Positions 24,831 to 31,306 of a DNA stretch of 32,000 nucleotides are shown here, piece by piece (position 1 is the first letter of the stretch; each line of letters begins with the position of its first letter). Location: NCBI GenBank assembly GCA_005879255.1, contig VBKY01000092.1, positions 1 to 32,000 on the forward strand. The letters run 5' to 3'. The stretch comes from Deltaproteobacteria bacterium. Lineage in GTDB: Bacteria > Desulfobacterota_B > Binatia > UBA9968. A model generated the notes under the pieces. That model saw nothing but the letters and a program-made list of their open reading frames with translations, had not been told where the DNA came from and did no database searches. The position numbers and the translations under genes are program-made.

Positions 24831-25151
24831 CTATTTACAGTGGTCAATGTCCTCTGGGCGAATGGCAAGCGTTCCATTTCCGTTGATTGGACGAGGAGAT
24901 TGCCACTTATTACCGGCGTGAACATAAGATGCAACAAGCGCGCAGGATACAAAAGCCGGCGCCCCCCAGGCTGAACGGTTCATCAGCGAAAGCACCGCCG
25001 GGGCAGCCGCGAGGGCAGCGATGAGGGTGCGGCGGCGCTGTAAGTCAGCAGCTGGCGTTTTCTCTTCGGACGTATCTGATTTGACCGCCTCATTAACCTC
25101 GCTAACCTCGCTCCGGATCTTTTGCGCCTGTTCGAACTCTTTTTTATTCAT
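24831..25151 (-). CDS. Candidate precursor peptide of the PqqD/HprK-like system
   Basis: The 106-residue product starts at an ATG preceded by GGAG with seven-base spacing; an ATG eight codons upstream is a weaker choice. Residues 1-38 are hydrophilic and acidic (MNKKEFEQAQKIRSEVSE). Residues 39-63 form an RRR plus hydrophobic segment (RRRTLIAALAAAPAVLSL) resembling a Tat signal, ending in SAWGAPA. The remaining 40 residues include C70 and C105 and end in IDHCK. I recognise no domain. As the first gene of the set, directly before a PqqD-like protein, it is the best candidate for the substrate, but it could also be a small exported protein. A sigma-54-type promoter lies about 340 bases upstream. 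Confidence 0.7.
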   Translation of the reverse strand: MNKKEFEQAQKIRSEVSEVNEAVKSDTSEEKTPAADLQRRRTLIAALAAAPAVLSLMNRSAWGAPAFVSCALVASYVHAGNKWQSPRPINGNGTLAIRPEDIDHCK

Positions 25152-25386
25152 TGTCCACTCCGCTTCCTCTCGCATCCAGCCAACTCACTTCGCTTCTCTT
25201 ACTTTTTCGGAAGCCGTGATATTTATATCCAACTGTTCAATTGAACGCAATACAAATGCCATACATAACCTACCAAGAAGACACGCGAAAAAAATTGCGC
25301 AACGCTGCCCTGGTGTAAGAGATGTTAACACTATCATGGGCTTTCTAAAAATCTACCCCTAATCAGTTGATTTAGCACGAAATATA

Positions 25387-25419
25387 TTACATTCCTGAAT
25401 GTAAGAAACGTTTACATTC
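25387..25419. promoter_or_regulatory. Triple half-site repeat with GAATGTAA-N7-TTACATTC
   Basis: Three eight-base half-sites follow each other: TTACATTC (25387), GAATGTAA (25397) and TTACATTC (25412). The last two form a perfect inverted repeat with a seven-base spacer, the same layout as AATCTGTAA-N7-TTACAGATT before the PEP-CTERM gene; the shared core is TGTAA-N7-TTACA. It lies in the divergent promoter region between the peptide operon and the acyltransferase operon and probably binds a common regulator. Confidence 0.6.
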
Positions 25420-25494
25420 ACATGACTAAATTATGCTTATTCGTTCCCCACCCCATTTAGTACAATGGATCGCGCTAAGGCCGAAATGGACCCC

Positions 25495-25510
25495 TGCCAC
25501 AATAGTGCCA
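25495..25510 (-). promoter_or_regulatory. Sigma-54-type promoter of the peptide/PqqD/HprK-like operon
   Basis: On the minus strand TGGCACTATTGTGGCA contains the full TGGCAC box and GC at the exact -12 spacing, with one change (TGGC for TTGC). Transcription would start near 25484 and run through the TGTAA/TTACA repeats and a leader of about 330 bases before the peptide gene. Confidence 0.6.
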
Positions 25511-25581
25511 CAAGGAATTTTTCCCAAATATAACTGTGATATACGGGGTTGAACTTTCCTCTAGCCAAGCCGATATCTTGA

Positions 25582-25610
25582 TTGACAGACCACACAGCGG
25601 ACACTAAAAT
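25582..25610 (+). promoter_or_regulatory. Sigma-70 promoter of the acyltransferase operon
   Basis: TTGACA at 25582 is a perfect -35 box; TAAAAT at 25605 matches the -10 box at five of six positions; the spacer is 17 bases. Transcription would start near 25617, about 49 bases before the ATG of the acyltransferase gene. Confidence 0.75.
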
Positions 25611-25641
25611 GTTGTTGTTCTGACGGCGGCTTAGGGACTCT

Positions 25642-25656
25642 TACGAGCGGCTCGTA
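25642..25656. promoter_or_regulatory. Short inverted repeat just before the acyltransferase start
   Basis: TACGAG and CTCGTA are perfect complements around CGG, ending nine bases before the ATG, where a ribosome binding site would be expected but is not evident. It may be an operator or an RNA hairpin affecting translation. Confidence 0.35.
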
Positions 25657-25665
25657 TGCTACTCT

Positions 25666-26439
25666 ATGTTTGATGATTATTTCGAAGTCTTCCTTGCGGA
25701 CTGCCCAGAAGGGAAAGAAATTAACTATCGGACACGCTATCAGGTCTACTGTCTCGAGACCGCTTATGAGGATCCCTCGCGCTTCCCACAAGAAAGAGAA
25801 ACTGACGAGTTCGACGCACATTCCGCGCATTTTATCGTCAGAGCACGGGCAACTGGCGACTGGATCGCCGCACTAAGATTAGTGCTTGGCCCCTTGGAGA
25901 AGTTGCCGATAAGTAGGTTTGCCACCATAGATAAAGACTTACTCCTGCGGCTGGAGCGAGCAGAATCAATGGAAGATTTTACAACATCCGCCGAGATTTC
26001 GCGAATGTGCGTAGTTGCACAATATCGCCGCCGCCCGCTAGAGCGACACACGCCGTATCAAATTCCCTGGAACGCAGATGACGAAGCCGGCGACAGTGAC
26101 ATCACTGTGGCCGACGAGCGAAGAAAGGCTCCCTGGCTAATGTTGGCGTTGCTGTACGCCGCTCGCGACTACAGCGTACAAAATGGTATTAATCATTGGT
26201 TCTTTCTTGCGGTGCGGTCGTTGGCAAGAATTTTTAAAGGTTTGGGCATGCAACTCGAACAAACAGGGCCTGGGTGTGAGCATCGCGGTATGAGATTTCC
26301 CCATGTAATCAAAATCCCGAGCGGTTTTGACAATTTCGAATTGAAATATCCCAGGCTCGCCCAGTCGATCCCCACGGGAATTCGATACAAGCGTTTCTCC
26401 GAGTTAAAAAAAGATTATAAAAATCCCACAGCGATGTAA
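25666..26439 (+). CDS. PEP-CTERM/exosortase system-associated acyltransferase
   Basis: This 257-residue protein belongs to a GNAT-like family related to acyl-homoserine-lactone synthases and N-acyl amino acid synthases and found only in genomes with PEP-CTERM/exosortase systems. The start matches the family (FEVFLADCPEGKEINYRTRYQVYC), followed by FPQERETDEFDAHSAHFIVRARATGDWIAALRLV and the conserved EISRMCVVAQYRRR. These residues correspond to the AHL-synthase core (RY.VY, E.D..D..A, R.v). It probably joins a fatty acyl group from ACP or CoA to an amino-bearing acceptor. It leads an operon with an acyl-activating enzyme and an ACP, which could supply the acyl chain. The start ATG lacks a clear ribosome binding site. 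Confidence 0.9.
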   Translation: MFDDYFEVFLADCPEGKEINYRTRYQVYCLETAYEDPSRFPQERETDEFDAHSAHFIVRARATGDWIAALRLVLGPLEKLPISRFATIDKDLLLRLERAESMEDFTTSAEISRMCVVAQYRRRPLERHTPYQIPWNADDEAGDSDITVADERRKAPWLMLALLYAARDYSVQNGINHWFFLAVRSLARIFKGLGMQLEQTGPGCEHRGMRFPHVIKIPSGFDNFELKYPRLAQSIPTGIRYKRFSELKKDYKNPTAM

Positions 26440-26454
26440 GTCGGTGTTAGACTT

Positions 26455-27372
26455 GTGGACGCTTTGCGGAAACATAGATCGAGCGGAGTTGCTGTCTTTT
26501 CGCAGGCCGAAGCCTTCGAACGAAATGCTGGTCTCATCTCCCTCGAAGAACAACAGATACTGGCCTCGTCTTTGGTCGTGATCGCCGGCTGCGGCGGCGT
26601 TGGGGGATTGCACGCGCACACATGTGCCCGCCTCGGCATCGGACGGTTCCGAATCGCTGACACCGACACGTTTTCAATCGCCAACATGAACCGACAAATT
26701 GGGGCTACGGTTCAAAGCGTCGGCAAGAACAAAGCGGAAGTCACTGCTGACATGATCCGTTCCATCAATCCCGAGTGTAGAGTGGAAGTCGTCGATCGAA
26801 ATATCTGTGCAGATAACGTCGGAGCCTTTGTAAGGGACGCCGATTTGGTTTTTGACGGCGTCGATTTCTTCGCGTTATCTGCGCGTCGGCAACTCTTCGC
26901 GGCCGCATGGCAAGCAGGTATTCCAGCTTTAACCGCTGCGCCATTGGGTTTTTCGGCAACCTTGCACGTGTTCGCGACTGGCGGCATGAGCTTTGACGAT
27001 TATTTCGATTTGACGGATGATCAAGAGCCCTTTGAACAGTTGATGAGATTCATAGTCGGATTAGCACCGGGCGGCCTTCATCTACCCTACATGGATCTCA
27101 GCTCAGTCGATACTCAAACCGGTAGAGGGCCGTCAAGTATTTTAGGCTGTCAGTTGGCAGCATCCTTGGCAGGAGGAGAGACGTTGAAAATTTTGTTACG
27201 GCGTCGTCCCCCCATGTTCGCGCCCGAGTATCTCCAGTTCGATTGTTACCGCCAGTTGCTGCGCAAACGGCGACTGCGCCGCGGCAATCGAAATTGGTTG
27301 CAGCAAGTCAAACGAAAATTGCTTTCTCGAAAACTGCGCGTCCTGGGGTTCGATCGGGGTTATGCGAGCTAA
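26455..27372 (+). CDS. ThiF/E1-like adenylyltransferase
   Basis: This 305-residue protein has the E1-like adenylation domain that activates a C-terminal carboxylate with ATP. Nucleotide-binding GCGGVGGLHAHTCARLGIG is at about residues 47-65, followed by the acidic ADTDTFSIANMNRQIG with the arginine finger, KAEVTADMIRSINPECRVEV, and a DGVDFF loop. The zinc-binding CxxC pairs of MoeB and ThiF are not present, and no obvious sulfur-carrier substrate lies nearby. The C-terminal 60 residues are very basic. It begins 15 bases after the acyltransferase (GTG start). ThiF-like proteins act in several peptide and metabolite pathways; its substrate here is unknown. Confidence 0.88.
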   Translation: MDALRKHRSSGVAVFSQAEAFERNAGLISLEEQQILASSLVVIAGCGGVGGLHAHTCARLGIGRFRIADTDTFSIANMNRQIGATVQSVGKNKAEVTADMIRSINPECRVEVVDRNICADNVGAFVRDADLVFDGVDFFALSARRQLFAAAWQAGIPALTAAPLGFSATLHVFATGGMSFDDYFDLTDDQEPFEQLMRFIVGLAPGGLHLPYMDLSSVDTQTGRGPSSILGCQLAASLAGGETLKILLRRRPPMFAPEYLQFDCYRQLLRKRRLRRGNRNWLQQVKRKLLSRKLRVLGFDRGYAS

Positions 27373-27465
27373 ATGGGATTGGGATCTCGGAGCCGTTAAG
27401 GCCATTTAATTCGCGGGAGTTAATGTTCTTCGACGTACCAACCGGACCTTTCTGCCGCTAAGACT

Positions 27466-28548
27466 GTGAGCTTGTCCTTTGAATTTTTTGAAAGGGTCGC
27501 CCGTTCCGGCGCGCAAGCGCCCTCCGGCGATAACCTTCAACCATGGTCATTCCGCGCCGACGGCGACACACTCCTCGTGAGGCATGACCCTCACCGCGAT
27601 CGTTCACTTTTTAACGTTCGATATGCAGCCTCTTTTATTGCTCTAGGCGCTGCCCTAGAGAACATTATGATTGCAGCATCGGCTGATGGGTATTCGGCCA
27701 AAATCGAGTATTTTCCGGATTCACACGACGAAGAAATCATTGCACGCGTGTCATTTGAGTCTGGTGCGAGCACGGATCCGCTGGTCACGTTTGTCGAAAA
27801 ACGCTGTACGAACCGCAAACCGTACGCCACCGGCCCCATTGATCCAAAGATTCTAAAAAGGCTGACTAGCGCATCGGAACAATTTCGGAACGTCGAGCTT
27901 TTATGGATTCAGGAAAAAGCCAGACTCAAACAATTAGGCCAAATGGTTACCTGCGCTGACCGACTGATCTTCGAGAATCCTCATATTCATAGCCATTTGT
28001 TTTCCACTCTTCGTTGGAGCAAAGATGAAATTGAAAGGACACGAGACGGCTTGCCGATCGAATCTTTAGAGCTCGGGCACGCCGGTTCACTTGCATTTCG
28101 CGGCCTAAAGAACTGGTCCGTCGTGGCGTTTTTGAACCGCTTTGGCTTCAGCAAGATCGTCGCCCATCACAGCAATCTTCTAATGCAGCGGTGCTCCGCC
28201 TCAGGCTTAATCTCGACACCGGATACATCACCTTTGAGCTTCTTAGAAGCCGGACGCGCATTCCAGCGTGTATGGCTTCAAGCGACTAAAGAGAACCTCG
28301 CGCTCCAACCCATGACCGCGATCATTTTCCTTCAGCTACGGTCCCGGTTCAATGATCATAATGGATTGAATCACGAGCAAATCGCGATTATCGACCGATT
28401 GCGGCGAGATCTAGAGAAATTTTTTGGTCTTTGTGAAAAGTCCGTTCCCGCGATGCTCTTCCGGCTGGGTTTCGCCGCCCCTCCGTCGGGAAGAACGATC
28501 AGGCGCATGATGTCAGCGGCTGGTACGCCGCTAGACTCACAAAATTGA
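27466..28548 (+). CDS. Nitroreductase-like (Acg-type) flavoprotein
   Basis: This 360-residue protein shows the nitroreductase fold start FERVARSGAQAPSGDNLQPW, where APSGDNxQPW is the FMN-binding signature, followed by DRSLFNVRYAASFIALGAALENIMIAAS and later KRCTNRKPY. The length and split pattern match Acg-like or double-domain nitroreductases, some of which work as oxidases or dehydrogenases in peptide and metabolite pathways. FMN binding is likely; the substrate is not known. The GTG start is 93 bases after the ThiF-like gene. Its end overlaps or nearly meets the next gene. Confidence 0.82.
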   Translation: MSLSFEFFERVARSGAQAPSGDNLQPWSFRADGDTLLVRHDPHRDRSLFNVRYAASFIALGAALENIMIAASADGYSAKIEYFPDSHDEEIIARVSFESGASTDPLVTFVEKRCTNRKPYATGPIDPKILKRLTSASEQFRNVELLWIQEKARLKQLGQMVTCADRLIFENPHIHSHLFSTLRWSKDEIERTRDGLPIESLELGHAGSLAFRGLKNWSVVAFLNRFGFSKIVAHHSNLLMQRCSASGLISTPDTSPLSFLEAGRAFQRVWLQATKENLALQPMTAIIFLQLRSRFNDHNGLNHEQIAIIDRLRRDLEKFFGLCEKSVPAMLFRLGFAAPPSGRTIRRMMSAAGTPLDSQN

Positions 28549-28565
28549 GACTCGCCATTGATAAA

Positions 28566-29285
28566 ATGAACCAATTTACAAACACGGAGGTAACTGGCCG
28601 GTCTAATCGATTCATGAGCTGGAAAGATCTTGTCGTCACTCCGATGGTGGAGACGGTAATTCTTGCTCTCAGTTTTTTCACCGTCCTCTTTATAAATCGA
28701 GCGATTAGCGTCAGCCTGTTAACGAAAGCGGTGGCTTTTTACATCGCCATGATTGTGTGGACAATTATTTTCTTAAAAATTATTCGAACGGTTTTTCCAA
28801 TCAAAGAGGGCATCTACTCTTATAATGAAAAGCCTTTAGCGTGTTATATTTGGAATTTGTACACATTTCTCTCGATCGTTAACCTAAGCTTGTTGTATTC
28901 TAATTGCCTTGTAGCGATTCCTTTCCGCAAATTCTTTTACCAACTCCTGGGAAGTCGAATCGGTAAAGGCGTTGTAACTATCGCAGGAAAACTCCTAGAC
29001 CCGCCGCTGATTTCCTTGGGCGACAACGTAATTATAGGGGAAGAATCAATACTAATGGCACACGCTCACGCGTCGACCCCATCGCCCGTGTTAGTGCTCG
29101 GAGGAATAGAGATAAAAAATGGAGCGCTGATCGGTGTCAGATCGATCATAATGCCGGGCGTGATCGTCGGGGAGAATTCAATGGTCAACGCGATGTCATT
29201 GGTTCCCATGAATACTAAGATTCCGCCGAATCAGATTTGGGGCGGCAATCCTGCAATTAAGATCGCCGACATGTCGAATCCGTAA
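28566..29285 (+). CDS. Membrane-anchored left-handed beta-helix (hexapeptide) acyltransferase
   Basis: The 239-residue product has an N-terminal half with three likely membrane segments (TVILALSFFTVLFINRAISV, AVAFYIAMIVWTIIFLKII, and around YTFLSIVNLSLLYSNCLVAI), and a C-terminal hexapeptide-repeat domain from about residue 125 (GSRIGKGVVTIAGKLL, ISLGDNVIIGEESILMAHAH, IEIKNGALIGVRSIIMPGVI, VGENSMVNAMSLVPMNTKIP, GGNPAIKI). The histidines in AHAH are the probable catalytic base, as in other acetyl- and acyltransferases of this fold. The ATG at 28566 is preferred to an in-frame TTG seven codons upstream within the nitroreductase end. It would transfer an acetyl or acyl group at the membrane. Confidence 0.85.
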   Translation: MNQFTNTEVTGRSNRFMSWKDLVVTPMVETVILALSFFTVLFINRAISVSLLTKAVAFYIAMIVWTIIFLKIIRTVFPIKEGIYSYNEKPLACYIWNLYTFLSIVNLSLLYSNCLVAIPFRKFFYQLLGSRIGKGVVTIAGKLLDPPLISLGDNVIIGEESILMAHAHASTPSPVLVLGGIEIKNGALIGVRSIIMPGVIVGENSMVNAMSLVPMNTKIPPNQIWGGNPAIKIADMSNP

Positions 29286-29308
29286 AAGCTCACGGGTAAA
29301 TCGACTCG

Positions 29309-30979
29309 ATGCTAGAATCCGACATCCTTATTGAAAATGTGAATAGTATCGCGAGCTTGCACTCGGAACGTCTCTTCGCAAAGCTGCTGTTTGCGCAACG
29401 AGGCGCCATCAACATTACCTATGGAGGTCTTATCGAGAGGGCGGGTCGTTACGTGTCGATGTATCACGAACACGGCGTGCGGCCAGAGGAAGTGGTCGTT
29501 ATCGTTCATAACGACATCGAGCAAACTATTTACGCGTTCGTAGGGGCAACGATGTACGGCGCAATCCCGTCAATCTTTGCCCATCCATCGGTAAAAATCT
29601 CCCCGAAGGAATTCAGCAAGACTTTAGCTTTGCTATTATCGGTTTCCCGGACACGATTTTTGGTGGCATACAGAGATCTTCATGACCAGGTTAAAGGCTG
29701 CATTCCCGCTGACAGCATAGACTTGATGCTCAGCGAGGATGTTCTCGCCCACTCTGCAGCTCCTGCACTTCCCACTGCAAACCCTGATAAAATCGTTTTG
29801 TTGCAACATTCGTCGGGAACGACCGGTCTGAAAAAAGGCGTTGCTTTATCCAACTCAAGCGTCATCAACCAGTTGCGCAATTACGCCTCGACGCTGCAGC
29901 TTTGTCAGTGCGATAGGATTGCGAGTTGGCTGCCGCTTTATCACGACATGGGACTTATCGCCTGCTTCCTTCTCCCATTAGCCACCGGAATCCCTCTCGT
30001 CCTAATGTCCCCTTTTGATTGGATCGCCGATCCGATGATGCTGTTTCGGGCCATCCACAAAGAAAAATGCACGCTCTGCTGGATGCCAAACTTTGCTTAC
30101 AATTTTTTAGCTGCCCGCGTTAGCGAAACCGATCTTGCAGACGTGGATCTCACCTCGATGCGCGCATTCATCAATTGCGCCGAACCGATAAGCGCCGATA
30201 GCCACCAATTATTTTGTGAGCGATTCCGTGGCAACGGTGTACGCGAAGATATGCTTTGCACCTGTTATGCCATGGCGGAGAACACGTTCGCCGTAACCCA
30301 GGGCGGGATTCTCGATCCGGTAAAGATTGAAACGCTCGATGCAACAGCCGTGCGAAACCGAAAAGAGGCTATTCCGGCGAATTGCCGCACCGCGGTTTGT
30401 CAAACCGTAATTTCTTCAGGCCGGGCAATTCCCAATAATCAGGTTCGCATCATCGACGACTGTGGGAATGAGCTTCCAGAAAGATACATCGGTGAGATTG
30501 CGATCAAAAGCGACAGCATGCTGAACGAATATTACAACCGCCCCGATCTGACGTCGCAAGGAATCAAAAACGGCTGGTACCGCTCCGGTGACCTTGGCTA
30601 TCTGGCGGACGGCGATCTTTTTGTTCTGGGCCGGATCAAAGATCTCATCATCGTCGCAGGAAAGAACATTTATCCTCAAGATATAGAAGAAATCGTTAGC
30701 GGTATCGAAGGCATCTATCCAGGCAGAGTCGTTGCGTTCGGGATCTATGATGAAACAATCGGCACCGAAGAAGTCGTCATACTCGCCGAGACCGTTGTGG
30801 AAAGAGCCAAACATCTAGAAATAAAACTGGCCATCGCCAAGGCTGTGCGAGAACAACTCGAATGCGTGGCCAATGATATCCTGTTACTCCCCCATATGTG
30901 GCTAATAAAGTCCTCATCGGGGAAACTCTCACGACCGGGAAACCGGGAGAAATACTTAAGCGAACTGAGGGCACCATGA
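29309..30979 (+). CDS. AMP-dependent acyl-activating enzyme (fatty acyl-AMP ligase/acyl-CoA synthetase type)
   Basis: This 556-residue ANL-superfamily enzyme forms an acyl-adenylate. Motifs in order are the P-loop LLQHSSGTTGLKKGVALS (about residues 169-186), SWLPLYHDMGLIACFLLPL, characteristic of the fatty acyl-AMP ligase branch, the YAMAENTFAVTQ acyl-binding stretch, WYRSGDLGYLADGDLFVLGR with the ribose-binding Asp, DLIIVAGKNIYPQDIE at the hinge, and the C-terminal SSSGKLSR with the catalytic lysine. The YHDMGL motif and the overlapping ACP gene suggest that the acyl group goes to the ACP rather than to CoA. The ACP start codon overlaps its stop (ATGA). Confidence 0.92.
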   Translation: MLESDILIENVNSIASLHSERLFAKLLFAQRGAINITYGGLIERAGRYVSMYHEHGVRPEEVVVIVHNDIEQTIYAFVGATMYGAIPSIFAHPSVKISPKEFSKTLALLLSVSRTRFLVAYRDLHDQVKGCIPADSIDLMLSEDVLAHSAAPALPTANPDKIVLLQHSSGTTGLKKGVALSNSSVINQLRNYASTLQLCQCDRIASWLPLYHDMGLIACFLLPLATGIPLVLMSPFDWIADPMMLFRAIHKEKCTLCWMPNFAYNFLAARVSETDLADVDLTSMRAFINCAEPISADSHQLFCERFRGNGVREDMLCTCYAMAENTFAVTQGGILDPVKIETLDATAVRNRKEAIPANCRTAVCQTVISSGRAIPNNQVRIIDDCGNELPERYIGEIAIKSDSMLNEYYNRPDLTSQGIKNGWYRSGDLGYLADGDLFVLGRIKDLIIVAGKNIYPQDIEEIVSGIEGIYPGRVVAFGIYDETIGTEEVVILAETVVERAKHLEIKLAIAKAVREQLECVANDILLLPHMWLIKSSSGKLSRPGNREKYLSELRAP

Positions 30980-31302
30980 GGGCCTGGTTTCGAAAATCCA
31001 ATCCGATAACAAAAAATATCAACGGTCCGGTTGACTATGAAGCCGCCGCGCAAAAGCTTCGTAGTTTTGTCGCCGCGAAATCAAAATTCATCGAGGCTTC
31101 AGAAATAGCGAACGAAACAAAATTGTTCTCGTCGGGACTTCTCGATTCATTGGCCTTTATTGAACTCGTTCTCTATGTCGAAAAAGAGTTTCATCTAAAG
31201 CTTGCCGACTTTACAGAGGTCAATCTTAACTCTCTCGATAGCATCGAACAGATTTTGGACCCGATATTCAAGCGCAGCAGAAACATTTCCCCGGCCTCGT
31301 GA
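30976..31302 (+). CDS. Acyl carrier protein
   Basis: This 108-residue protein has an ACP core (about residues 20-95) with the phosphopantetheine attachment serine S58 in SSGLLDSLAFIELVLYVEKEF, and helix III in DSIEQIL. The charged, acidic helix II is typical. The start at 30976 is preferred to a start 26 codons upstream because it overlaps the ligase stop as ATGA and the extra residues would not belong to the fold. It is likely the acyl acceptor of the adjacent ligase and may donate the chain to the acyltransferase that heads the operon. Confidence 0.9.
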   Translation: MRAWFRKSNPITKNINGPVDYEAAAQKLRSFVAAKSKFIEASEIANETKLFSSGLLDSLAFIELVLYVEKEFHLKLADFTEVNLNSLDSIEQILDPIFKRSRNISPAS

Positions 31303-31306
31303 AAGC

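Noticed and set aside
20003..25151. Lasso-peptide gene cluster (AsnB-like cyclase, PqqD, HprK-like kinase, nucleotidyltransferase, small peptide)
   Set aside because: No transglutaminase-like leader protease is present, the AsnB keeps a Cys2 glutaminase domain and is 586 bases apart, and the peptide has an RRR-hydrophobic segment rather than a lasso leader with a core Gly/Asp or Glu pattern.
25180..25380. Leader RNA element or hidden gene upstream of the peptide gene
   Set aside because: No reading frame of good quality and no recognisable RNA motif was found in this AT-rich stretch.
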